Source: DASSBG01 sp035699085
GTDB taxonomy: Bacteria > Pseudomonadota > Gammaproteobacteria > Xanthomonadales > Rhodanobacteraceae
Assembly: GCA_035699085.1 (NCBI GenBank)
Contig: DASSBG010000031.1
Span: 1-64,000 of the forward strand
Direction of reading: 5' to 3'
DNA: 64,000 bases
Notes under the pieces: model-generated
Told to the model about the DNA's origin: nothing
What the model saw: only the letters and a program-made list of their open reading frames with translations
Database searches by the model: none
Made by a program: the position numbers and the translations under genes
Shown here: piece by piece, positions 54,937 to 62,762 of the stretch
Layout: every line of letters begins with the position of its first letter
Position numbering within the stretch: the first letter of the stretch is position 1

Positions 54937-55713
54937 ATGCTCGAACGTCACCTCCACGACCACATCCTGCAGCTGCGCATGGCGCGGCCGCCGGTCAACG
55001 CGCTCGACCCGACCCTGGTGGCGATGCTGCGCCAGGCAATCGAGGAAGCCCCCGCGCAGGGCGCACGCGGCCTGCTGCTGGCCGGCAGCCCCGGGCTGTT
55101 CTCGGCCGGGCTCGACATTCCGGTGCTGCTGCGCCTGGACCGACCGGCGATGGCGCAGTTCTGGCGCGACTTCTTCGGTCTCTGCGGCGCGCTGGCGCGT
55201 TCGCCGATTCCGGCGGTCGCGGCCATCGGCGGCCACAGCCCGGCCGGCGGCGCCGTCCTCGGCCTGTTTTGCGACTACCGGGTGATGGCACGCGGCGAAT
55301 TCCGCATCGGCCTCAACGAGGTGCAGGTCGGCCTCAGCGTGCCCGAGCCGATCCAGCAGGCCTTGCGCCGGCTGGTCGGCACCTACCGCGCCGAGCGCCT
55401 GCTGGTGGCCGGTTCGATGCTCGACCCGCTGGAGGCGCATGCGGTCGGCCTGGTCGACGAACTGGCCGAAGCCGAGCACGTCGAGACCCGCGCCCGCGCC
55501 TGGTTGGAGGGCGTGCTGGCGCTGCCGACGCAGGCCATGACCACCACCCGCGCCATGGCCCGCGCCGACCTCGCCGCCAGCTTCGCCGACCTCGACGCGC
55601 TGCCGGTCGAGTCCTTCCTCGACGTCTGGTTCGGCGCCGAGGCCCAGTCGACCCTGCATGCCCTCGTCGCGCGTTTGAAGGGGACCGGGGACCGGGGACC
55701 AGGGACCGGGTAA
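54937..55713 (+). CDS. Enoyl-CoA hydratase/isomerase-family protein 1
   Basis: A 258-residue crotonase-fold protein: MARPPVNALDPTLVAML at the start, GSPGLFSAGLDI (oxyanion loop), AAIGGHSPAGGAVLGLFCDYRVMA (second loop), and FRIGLNEVQVGLSVPEP, where the Glu in LNE could be the acid/base. ATG 54937 is chosen by homology; 54901 is also in frame. The final residues GTGDRGPGTG are coded by an interspersed GGGGACC repeat, so the natural end of the gene has been replaced or extended. Confidence 0.8.
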   Translation: MLERHLHDHILQLRMARPPVNALDPTLVAMLRQAIEEAPAQGARGLLLAGSPGLFSAGLDIPVLLRLDRPAMAQFWRDFFGLCGALARSPIPAVAAIGGHSPAGGAVLGLFCDYRVMARGEFRIGLNEVQVGLSVPEPIQQALRRLVGTYRAERLLVAGSMLDPLEAHAVGLVDELAEAEHVETRARAWLEGVLALPTQAMTTTRAMARADLAASFADLDALPVESFLDVWFGAEAQSTLHALVARLKGTGDRGPGTG

Positions 55714-56157
55714 AGCGACAGTCTGTCGCTTGGCCGGTGTCCGCCACCCTACGTCGGCGCTGTTTTGGTTGCCGAAGGCAGCACAGGCTGGATCGCCCAA
55801 ATCCCCTTGCGGCGCGGCGGGCGGGTTGAGGAATGGCCCGAAGGTGGCCGGCATGGATGCCGGCCAGGTGTTCGCCGGTGCAGGGACGCACCGTCGAAAA
55901 GCCCCGCAACCCGCACGACCTTGTGAGGCAAAGCCTCGCAAGGCGCGCTGCCGGGGTGCCCTCTCTTTTGGTTACTTTTCTCTGGGCAAGCAGAGAAAAG
56001 TGACTCGCGCGAAGCGCGACCGCTTCGCGGCGGCAACCGAGATTGCGAACTCAAGCTGGCCAGCGCACACAAGGCATCGGTCGGTGACGGTGCGCGACGT
56101 CACCGCGCAGGCGGCCGCGTTACCATGGCCGGTCCAGCCACCACCACGAGACATGCC
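55714..56157. repeat. Spacer with a strong palindromic repeat
   Basis: 55974-56001 is a perfect stem (ACTTTTCTCTG, loop GGCAAG, CAGAGAAAAGT), followed by the palindromic TCGCGCGAAGCGCGA at 56005-56019. Similar TTACTTTTCTCTG...AGAAAAGTGAC units are common between genes of xanthomonads. No gene is seen. Confidence 0.6.
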
Positions 56158-56940
56158 ATGGCTTTCCGCACCCTCGCCAGCGCCGACGACGGCGCCATCC
56201 GCACGCTCACGATCCAGCGCCCCGACAAGCTCAATGCGCTGAACCGCGAAACGCTGATGGAACTCGGCATTGCCTTTGCGCAGGCGCGCGAGGACGATGC
56301 GATCCGCGTGGTTGTGCTGGCCGGCAGCGGCGACAAGGCCTTCGTCGCCGGCGCCGACATCAGCGAACTGGCCGAGCTGACGCCGGCCCAGGCACAGGCA
56401 TTTTCCCGCGCCGGCCAGCGGCTGATGCTCAACATCGAGCAGCTCGGCAAGCCGGTGATCGCGCGCATCCAGGGCTTCGCCCTGGGTGGCGGCATGGAAC
56501 TGGCGATGGCGTGTCACCTGCGCATCGCCAGCGAGCGGGCCCGCTTCGGCCAACCCGAGGTCAGCCTCGGCCTGATTCCCGGCTTCGGCGGTACCCAGCG
56601 CCTGCTGCGGCTGGCGGGCCGCGGCGCCGCGCTGGAGCTGTGCCTGGAAGGCCAGCCGATCGACGCGGCGCGCGCGCAGGTGCTCGGTATCGTCAACCGC
56701 GTGGTGCCGGCCGAGCAGCTCGACGACGAGGTGCGCGCCACGGCCGAACGGCTGGCCGCGTTGTCGCCCGCCTCGCTGGCCGCGGTGCTGGATTGCGTGC
56801 TGCGCGGCAGCGAAGGTGGCATCGAGTCGGGGCTGCGCTTCGAGACCCAGGCCTTCGCCCTGCTGTTCGCCGGTGACGACATGCGCGAAGGCACCCGCGC
56901 CTTCCTCGAACGCCGCAAGCCAAATTTCGGCCAGCGGTGA
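56158..56940 (+). CDS. Enoyl-CoA hydratase/isomerase-family protein 2
   Basis: A 260-residue crotonase. Motifs: RPDKLNALNRETLMEL, KAFVAGADISELAEL (oxyanion loop), IQGFALGGGMELAMACHLRIAS and EVSLGLIPGFGGTQRLLRLAGRGAALEL. It resembles short-chain enoyl-CoA hydratases of beta-oxidation. Start at ATG 56158. The gene is not closely similar to the crotonase 450 bases upstream, so the pair is not a recent duplication. Its stop borders a heptamer array. Confidence 0.87.
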   Translation: MAFRTLASADDGAIRTLTIQRPDKLNALNRETLMELGIAFAQAREDDAIRVVVLAGSGDKAFVAGADISELAELTPAQAQAFSRAGQRLMLNIEQLGKPVIARIQGFALGGGMELAMACHLRIASERARFGQPEVSLGLIPGFGGTQRLLRLAGRGAALELCLEGQPIDAARAQVLGIVNRVVPAEQLDDEVRATAERLAALSPASLAAVLDCVLRGSEGGIESGLRFETQAFALLFAGDDMREGTRAFLERRKPNFGQR

Positions 56941-57249
56941 GCGGTAAGTGGTGAGCGGTAAGCGGAAAGCGGTAAGCGGTAAGCGGTGAGCAGTAAGCGG
57001 TGAGCGGTGAGCGGTAAGTGGTAAGCGGTGAGCGGTGAGCGGTGATTACCGTAGGCCGGATCCAACCGCCGCAGGACCCGGCGGCCGAGCTTTGGTCAGC
57101 GGCGATCGGTGAGCCAAGCGGGCCCGCCGCCGCCGCGGGTGGGCGCTGGCGCGCCGTTGTTGGGGTTCGCTTCGCTCACCGCCAACCTACGTCCCGGCGA
57201 TGCCAAACCGCAGGCCATTTGGAACGATGTCCGGTCCCCGGTCCCCAAA
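56936..57249. repeat. GCGGTRA heptamer array and TTCGCTTCGCTCACC repeat
   Basis: 56936-57045 consists of about fifteen units of GCGGTGA / GCGGTAA and variants in tandem. After a gap, TTGGGGTTCGCTTCGCTCAC plus CGCCAACCTAC lies at 57158-57188, and GGTCCCCGGTCCCC at 57233-57246. No gene is seen. Confidence 0.75.
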
Positions 57250-57633
57250 TCACAAATCGTCGTATGGCCGCAGCTCGCGCACTTCCTCGAGGGCACGCTC
57301 CATGTCGGCCTTCACGGCATTGATCAGGCGGTTGGCCTGCGATGCCAGGCCGTCGTCGGCGTCGCTCATGCCGGTGAGGCCGGCCTGGCCGGCGGCGATG
57401 ATCGCCGCGTCGGCGTCCGGAATGAACTGCGTCAGGTAGACGTAGCCGCGCACCAGGCCCTCGCGCAGTTCCAGCTGGTCCAGCGGCATGCGCTTGAGCA
57501 GGCTGCGCAGCGCCTGGCGGATCGATTCCTTCGGGTGCGGCAGCAGCGACTCCGGCAAGGCGTAGACGTCCGGGCGCACCGAGGCCAGGACCTTGCCATA
57601 ATCCGTCACCACGCGCGTCGCCAGCGCCAGCAT
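57250..57633 (-). CDS. Unrecognised helical protein, 127 residues
   Basis: ATG 57633 with AGGGGTG upstream. The product has LATRVVTDYGKVLASVRPDVY, KESIRQALRSLLKRMP and a C-terminal KADMERALEEVRELRPYDDL, all probably helical, with no membrane segment or known motif. It is divergent from the DUF1289 gene; the two start codons are only 13 bases apart. The longer frame to 57732 reads that gene antisense. Confidence 0.65.
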   Translation of the reverse strand: MLALATRVVTDYGKVLASVRPDVYALPESLLPHPKESIRQALRSLLKRMPLDQLELREGLVRGYVYLTQFIPDADAAIIAAGQAGLTGMSDADDGLASQANRLINAVKADMERALEEVRELRPYDDL

Positions 57634-57646
57634 GCCAAACACCCCT

Positions 57647-57862
57647 ATGTCGTTCCCGCCCAACAACCCGATCGCTCCGCCCGCGGCCAGCAGCGAAAGC
57701 CCCTGCGTCGGCATCTGCCGGCTCGACGCCAACGGTTACTGCGTCGGCTGCAGCCGCAGCCTCGGCGAAATCGCCGCGTGGAGCCAGCTCGACAGCAGCG
57801 AGCGCAAACGTATCATGACCGATGTGCTGCCACGGCGTGTCTGGAGTCATGGGCGCACCTGA
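57647..57862 (+). CDS. DUF1289-domain small cysteine protein
   Basis: A 71-residue protein with SPCVGICRLDANGYCVGCSRSLGEIAAW, the CxxxC-x8-CxxC pattern of DUF1289, followed by a helix (SSERKRIMTDVLPRR). Such proteins probably bind a metal; function unknown. ATG 57647 is chosen; an in-frame ATG at 57632 overlaps the start codon of the divergent gene. It lies 91 bases ahead of the rhodanese on the same strand. Confidence 0.78.
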   Translation: MSFPPNNPIAPPAASSESPCVGICRLDANGYCVGCSRSLGEIAAWSQLDSSERKRIMTDVLPRRVWSHGRT

Positions 57863-57953
57863 CATCCGCCGTGCTTTTTCGTCCGGATTCAGATGACTAC
57901 GCGCAGCATTGAAAGCATCATCACATGACCTCTCGGCCGTTGGAAGCGTGAGC

Positions 57954-58799
57954 ATGTTCCGCACCCTCATCAAGGCAGGCGAGCTGGCCGCACGGGCCCA
58001 GCCGACACTGGTGGTCGACTGCCGCTTCAGCCTGGCCGACACCGAAGCCGGGGCGCGCGCCTTCGCCGAGGGGCACGTGCCGGGCGCGGTGTACGCGCAC
58101 CTGGACCGCGACCTCTCGGGGCCCGGCGAGGGCTTGGGCCGCCATCCGCTGCCGCAGCCCGCCGCCTTCGCCGCGACGTTGGCGCGCTGGGGCTGGCGGC
58201 CGGGCCTGCAGGTGGTGGCCTACGACGACGCCGGTGGCGCCATGGCGGCGCGCCTCTGGTGGCTGCTCAAGCTGGTCGGCCACGAGGCGGTGGCGGTGCT
58301 GGACGGCGGCTGGCAGGCCTGGCGCGAGGCGGGGCTGCCGGTGGAGACGACGGCGCAGGTGCCGCAGCCGGTGCCACTGCATACACTGAGCTTCGATGCC
58401 GGGCGAATCGTCTACGTGGACGAGTTGCAGCACCTGCTCGGCCAGTCCGGCACGCTGCTGCTGGACGCGCGCGCGGCGGCCCGCTTTCGCGGCGAGAGCG
58501 AACCGGTCGACGCCGTCGCCGGCCACATACCGGGCGCGCGCAACCGGCCGCTGGGCGAGAACCTCGACCAGGATGGGCATTTCAAGGCGCCGGAGCGCCT
58601 GCGCCAGGAGTTCGACGCAGCGCTGCAAGGCCGCGCGCCGGGCAGCGTGCTGCACATGTGCGGCTCCGGCGTCACCGCCTGCCACAACCTGCTTGCAATG
58701 GAGCACGCCGGCCTGCACGGCGCGCGCGTTTTCGCGCCCTCGTGGAGTGGCTGGATCAGCGATCCTTCGCGCCCGGTCGAACGCGGCGCGGCGGCCTGA
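57954..58799 (+). CDS. sseA: Thiosulfate/3-mercaptopyruvate sulfurtransferase
   Basis: A 281-residue two-domain rhodanese. The first, inactive domain has VVDCRFSLADTEAGARAF and GHVPGAVYAHLDRDLS. The second has LLDARAAARFRGESEPVD, GHIPGARNRP and the active loop HMCGSGVTACHN with the catalytic Cys. CGSGVTA is the loop seen in mercaptopyruvate sulfurtransferases. GGAAGCG precedes ATG 57954. The enzyme moves sulfane sulfur to thiol acceptors. The name sseA is by similarity of architecture. Confidence 0.87.
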   Translation: MFRTLIKAGELAARAQPTLVVDCRFSLADTEAGARAFAEGHVPGAVYAHLDRDLSGPGEGLGRHPLPQPAAFAATLARWGWRPGLQVVAYDDAGGAMAARLWWLLKLVGHEAVAVLDGGWQAWREAGLPVETTAQVPQPVPLHTLSFDAGRIVYVDELQHLLGQSGTLLLDARAAARFRGESEPVDAVAGHIPGARNRPLGENLDQDGHFKAPERLRQEFDAALQGRAPGSVLHMCGSGVTACHNLLAMEHAGLHGARVFAPSWSGWISDPSRPVERGAAA

Positions 58800-58901
58800 G
58801 CGAAGCGCGAGCCGGAACCCGGACCCGTCAAAGCGGGTGTGCGGCGGAACGGGCGGGTTCGGTGTACGTGCGAAACGGCGAGCGCGCCGCGGGCCGCTCG
58901 C

Positions 58902-60041
58902 TCAGCGGCCGAACGGATTGCGGATGCGCGACATGACACCGCGGCCGCCGTCGGCGACTTCGGCAAAGGCCTCGCCTTCGCTGCCGATGTAGCCCAGCGC
59001 GTGGTAGCCGTTGATGAAATCGACAACATCGGCACGCGGCGCACCGGAGGCGGCGGCAATGTCCTCGATCCGGTCCGCCTGCTTCATCATCGCGGTGGCG
59101 ATGCGGAAGTGGCGCGGGAATTCGCGCTCGATCTGCGGCCAGCGGTTGAGCTTGTAGCGCAGGTCCGGATCCAGCGCCGGCGACAACTGGCCCGGCGCTG
59201 CACTCAGCGCCGCGAACCAGCGCAGGCGCGCCAGCGGCTGTCCCGCTTGCCGCCGCGCAGCCTCCAGAGCCACCGCGTCCACCGGCTGCAGGGTGGCGAC
59301 CGGTTGGCGCAGCAACTCCGCCAGCGGCTTCAGCGTCGCCGGGCCGTGGTAAGTGTCGCGTTCGGTATCGAGCACCCACTCCTTGTCGTCGCCGGCGAGC
59401 GCCATCGGCCCTTGGCGGCGCGCCAGCAGCCATTCGGCCACCGTCTTCACCTCGACTTCGGCCGGCGGCGCGACCGCCGCGACGGCCGGCGCAGGCTCGG
59501 GCTTGGCCGCCGGCGTGGCAACCGGCTTTGGCGTTGCCTTCGGCGGTTTGGCAGGCGCCGGATTCGTGGCTGCGGCGGGCCTGGCAGGTGCAGGCTCGGC
59601 CGCTGGCACCGCCTGCGGCGCCGGGCGGGCAGCCGCCGCATGTGCCGGCTCCGCCGGCGTGGCCGGCTCAGCGCGCGGCGCCGGGACCTTGGCCAGCGCG
59701 GCATCCAGGTCGATGTCGACATCGTGCTCGGCCGCTACTTTCACCAGGATGCCGGCGAGGGCCGCCGGCTGAAGCGGCTTTTTCAGGATCAGGTCGGAAT
59801 CGTTGGCATGCTCGGCGTCGGTGTAGAGCGCGGTGCGGATACCGGTCGCGGTGGCCTTGAGCCAGTCAATGTGGCCATAGACGGTGTCGATGTCGATCAC
59901 CAGAAGGTCCGGGTGCTCGTCGGCATCGTCGGCCCAGTCCCAGGCATGGCCGAGGCCTGCGCGCAGCGATTCGAACGCATGGTGCAAGGCGTCGACGTCC
60001 GCCTCCTCGATACCGGACAGCGCGATGGTCAGTGTCTTCAT
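58902..60041 (-). CDS. Receiver-like protein with long Ala/Pro linker
   Basis: A 379-residue protein. Residues 1-105 look like a response-regulator receiver: LLVIDID with Asp50, a Thr at about 74 (LYTD) and LKKPLQ with Lys88-Pro89, but the usual acidic pair in the first loop is missing. Residues 115-215 are an Ala/Pro/Lys-rich linker. The C-terminal 160 residues (VAEWLLARRQGPMAL, LLRQPVATLQPVDAVALEAARRQ, RLRWFAALSA, YKLNRWPQIEREFPRHFRIATAMM) form an unrecognised helical domain. No partner kinase is near. ATG 60041 is preferred; a weaker one lies eight codons upstream. Confidence 0.7.
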   Translation of the reverse strand: MKTLTIALSGIEEADVDALHHAFESLRAGLGHAWDWADDADEHPDLLVIDIDTVYGHIDWLKATATGIRTALYTDAEHANDSDLILKKPLQPAALAGILVKVAAEHDVDIDLDAALAKVPAPRAEPATPAEPAHAAAARPAPQAVPAAEPAPARPAAATNPAPAKPPKATPKPVATPAAKPEPAPAVAAVAPPAEVEVKTVAEWLLARRQGPMALAGDDKEWVLDTERDTYHGPATLKPLAELLRQPVATLQPVDAVALEAARRQAGQPLARLRWFAALSAAPGQLSPALDPDLRYKLNRWPQIEREFPRHFRIATAMMKQADRIEDIAAASGAPRADVVDFINGYHALGYIGSEGEAFAEVADGGRGVMSRIRNPFGR

Positions 60042-60287
60042 GCTGTTGTTCCCGCAGGACTCCATTCGCCAGTGATGCGCCGGCCGGCCCCTGAACAGCG
60101 GCGCACCCTGCACGGGAAGCAAGACTCGCGCCACCCGCGCACTCGAACGATCCTTAACCGCGGCATAACGGCCGGGATCAGGGCCATTGTCACCGTAATG
60201 ACGCGGGCGTCAAGTTGGCCGCGCGGCACGGCTGCCGCGTCGGCCTTCGGCTATCATGCCGCCCCGTCCACGCCTGCCTGCCACACC

Positions 60288-61706
60288 ATGACTGTCCGCA
60301 CCCGCTTCGCCCCCAGTCCCACCGGCTTCCTGCATATCGGCGGCGCGCGCACCGCGCTGTACTGCTGGCTGGAGGCGCGCCACCGCGGCGGCCAGTTCAT
60401 CCTGCGCGTCGAAGACACCGACCGCACGCGCTCCACCGACGAGGCGGTGCAGGCCATCCTCGATGGCATGGCATGGCTGGGCCTTGACCACGACGAGGGC
60501 CCGATCTACCAGACCGACCGCGGCGACCGCTACCGCGCGGTGGCACATTCGCTGGTCGAGGCCGGCAAGGCCTATTACTGCACCTGCACCCGCGAGCGCC
60601 TGGATACGCTGCGCCAGGCGTCACTGGACGAAGGCCGCAAACCACGTTACGACGGCCACTGTCGCGGCCGCCGCCACCTCGAGGCCGGCGAAACCGCCGT
60701 CATCCGCTTCCAGAACCCGGATCACGGCAGCGTTGCCTTCGACGACCGCATCAAGGGCCGCATCGAGTGGGCCAACGAGGAGCTGGACGACCTGGTGATC
60801 CTGCGCTCCGACGGCTGGCCCACCTACAACTTCGCGGTGGTCGTGGACGATTCGGACATGCGCATCAGCGAAGTGATCCGCGGCGACGACCACGTCAACA
60901 ACACGCCCCGCCAGATCAACATTTACCACGCGCTCGGCCTCGAGCCACCTGCATTCGCGCACCTGCCGATGATCCTCGGTGGCGACGGCCAAAAGCTGTC
61001 CAAGCGCCACGGCGCCGTTGGCGTGATGCAGTACCGCGACGACGGCTACCTGCCGCACGCGCTGCTCAACTACCTGGTGCGGCTGGGCTGGTCGCACGGC
61101 GACCAGGAGATCTTCTCGAACCAGGAGATGGTCGAGCTGTTCGACGTCGCCAACGTCAACAGCGCGCCGGCGCGCTTTGACTTCGCCAAGCTGGACTGGC
61201 TCAACCAGCACTACCTGAAGACCAACAATCCGGCCGCGATCGCGCCACAGCTGGGCTGGCACCTGCGGGCGCTGGGCATCGACCCGGACAGCGGACCGGC
61301 GCCAGCCGACGTGGTCGTGGCGTTGCGCGAGCGCGTACACACGCTGAAGGAAATGGCCGAACGCGCGCGCATCTGGTATGCGCCTGTCGAACACTGGGAC
61401 AGCGCGGCGGTACGCAAGCACCTGGGCGCGGCCACCGCGCCGGCAGCCCTCGCGGCTGCACGCAAGGCTTTCGCCACCTTGCCCGACTGGAGCCCGGAGG
61501 CAATCCACGAGGCGATCAAACTGGTCAGCGCCGAGCTGGAGGTCGGCATGGGCAAGGTCGCCCAGCCGCTGCGCGTGGCGATGACCGGCACCCAGGTGTC
61601 GCCGTCGATCGAGCACACCGTCTTCCTTGCCGGCCGTGACGGCGCACTGCAGCGCATCGACACCGCAATCGAGCGCAGCGCCGGGGCGCACGCCGGCGAG
61701 GCATGA
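60288..61706 (+). CDS. gltX: Glutamyl-tRNA synthetase
   Basis: A 472-residue class I aminoacyl-tRNA synthetase. TRFAPSPTGFLHIGGARTALY carries HIGH (as HIGG), GGDGQKLSKRHGAV carries KMSKS (as KLSKR), and the C-terminal anticodon-binding helices are complete. A CTCTC zinc-like region (YYCTCTRERL) is present. It charges tRNA-Glu. TATCAT at 60252-60257 may be part of the promoter. Its stop overlaps the next ATG by four bases. Confidence 0.96.
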   Translation: MTVRTRFAPSPTGFLHIGGARTALYCWLEARHRGGQFILRVEDTDRTRSTDEAVQAILDGMAWLGLDHDEGPIYQTDRGDRYRAVAHSLVEAGKAYYCTCTRERLDTLRQASLDEGRKPRYDGHCRGRRHLEAGETAVIRFQNPDHGSVAFDDRIKGRIEWANEELDDLVILRSDGWPTYNFAVVVDDSDMRISEVIRGDDHVNNTPRQINIYHALGLEPPAFAHLPMILGGDGQKLSKRHGAVGVMQYRDDGYLPHALLNYLVRLGWSHGDQEIFSNQEMVELFDVANVNSAPARFDFAKLDWLNQHYLKTNNPAAIAPQLGWHLRALGIDPDSGPAPADVVVALRERVHTLKEMAERARIWYAPVEHWDSAAVRKHLGAATAPAALAAARKAFATLPDWSPEAIHEAIKLVSAELEVGMGKVAQPLRVAMTGTQVSPSIEHTVFLAGRDGALQRIDTAIERSAGAHAGEA

Positions 61707-62080
61707 ACGAGCTTCTTGCCAAGGCGCTGCAAGGGGTCGATCCGGCAGCCCCCGGCGCCTTCTGGCAAATCATGCAGAACCTGCTGGCGCTGATGCCCTG
61801 GTGGCAACTGCTGTGGCTCAACCTGCTGTGGGTGGTGGTTGCGCTGGCGATCGCCTGGTGGCGCGGCAGCAGCCTGGGACGCGCCTTTGGCTGGGCGATG
61901 GTACTGGGCCCGGTGGCCTGGCTGATCGCCTGGAACCTCCCCTCGGCGACCGTTACCTGCACGCGCTGCGGCGCCACGATCGCGCCGCGGCGCGGTCGCT
62001 GCCAGCGCTGCGGCAAGGCGCGGCCGGCAACGCCGGCGGAGCCCGCAGCCCGGGCCGAGCCACCGCACGAGACGCTATAA
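61703..62080 (+). CDS. Small membrane protein with zinc ribbon
   Basis: A 125-residue protein with two membrane helices (about 34-52 and 60-77) and a C-terminal cytoplasmic zinc ribbon, TCTRCGATIAPRRGRCQRCGK, of the CxxC-x10-CxxC type. The ATG overlaps the gltX stop (ATGA). The tail is Ala/Pro-rich. Role unknown; coupling with gltX and the position before a Zur-like gene suggest only shared transcription. Confidence 0.75.
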   Translation: MNELLAKALQGVDPAAPGAFWQIMQNLLALMPWWQLLWLNLLWVVVALAIAWWRGSSLGRAFGWAMVLGPVAWLIAWNLPSATVTCTRCGATIAPRRGRCQRCGKARPATPAEPAARAEPPHETL

Positions 62081-62081
62081 T
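62076..62081 (+). promoter_or_regulatory. Consensus -10 box just upstream of the Zur-like gene
   Basis: TATAAT matches the consensus exactly and ends six bases before GTG 62088. A transcript from it would start at or very near the start codon, so the mRNA would be leaderless. No matching -35 box is clear. Confidence 0.45.
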
Positions 62082-62087
62082 CGCGCT

Positions 62088-62561
62088 GTGCCGGCCGGAC
62101 CGATCAAACTGCATCACCATCACCACGACGCCGACGCCTTCGTGCGTGAAGTCGAGGCCTCCTGCGCGGAGCGCGAGCTGCGCCTGACGCCGCTGCGCCG
62201 CGAGGTGCTGGAGCTGGTAGCGGCGTCGACCACGCCGGTCAAGGCCTACGAGCTGCTCGACCGCATGCGCGACAACCACGCCAACGTCGCGCCGCCGACG
62301 GTTTACCGCGCGCTGGATTTCCTGCTCGAGAACCGCTTCATCCACAAGCTCGAGTCGATCAACGCCTATACGCACTGCGAGCATCCGGCCCAGTCGCACC
62401 AGGTGCCGTTCCTGATCTGCGATGTCTGCGACAGCGCCGTCGAGGTCTGCGACCCGCACGTTGCCGAGCTGATCGAGCGCCAGGCCGACAGCCTCGGCTT
62501 CCGCGCCGGCGCCAAGACGCTGGAGGTACACGGCGTCTGCCGCAATTGCCAGCAGCAGTGA
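62088..62561 (+). CDS. zur: Fur-family regulator, Zur-like
   Basis: A 157-residue protein. Unusual N-terminus with five consecutive His (KLHHHHHDADAF), then the winged helix LRLTPLRREVLELV and VAPPTVYRALDFLLENRF. The metal-binding part has HCEHPAQSHQVPFLICDVCDSAVEVCDP and a final CRNCQQQ, the two CxxC zinc site of Zur. It probably represses zinc-uptake genes. GTG 62088 is the start; no ribosome site precedes it. ATG-less opening and the His cluster deserve attention. Distinct from fur at 31810. Confidence 0.85.
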   Translation: MPAGPIKLHHHHHDADAFVREVEASCAERELRLTPLRREVLELVAASTTPVKAYELLDRMRDNHANVAPPTVYRALDFLLENRFIHKLESINAYTHCEHPAQSHQVPFLICDVCDSAVEVCDPHVAELIERQADSLGFRAGAKTLEVHGVCRNCQQQ

Positions 62562-62762
62562 GCGGTATGTTGCGAGTGTGAGCGGTGCGTGGTGAGCGGT
62601 GAGCGGTGAGCGGTGAGCGGTGAGTGGTGGGTGGTGGGTGGTGGAGGCCCCTTGTTGGGGTTCGCTTCGCTCACCGCCAACCTACCGCATTGTTGGGTTC
62701 GCTTCGTTCACCGCCAACCTGCCTGGTTCGCTTCGCTCACCGCCAACACGCCCTGCGCCCTG
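62562..62762. repeat. GTGAGCG heptamer array and three TTCGCTTCGCTCACC units
   Basis: 62580-62645 is a run of GTGAGCG units drifting into GTGGGTG. Directly after it, 62655-62752 holds three successive copies of a GGTTCGCTTCGCTCACCGCC repeat, each with the CAACCT or CAACAC end. Confidence 0.75.

Noticed and set aside
56936..57045. Possible CRISPR array
   Set aside because: Units are seven bases long and directly joined, without unique spacers; no cas gene is in the window.
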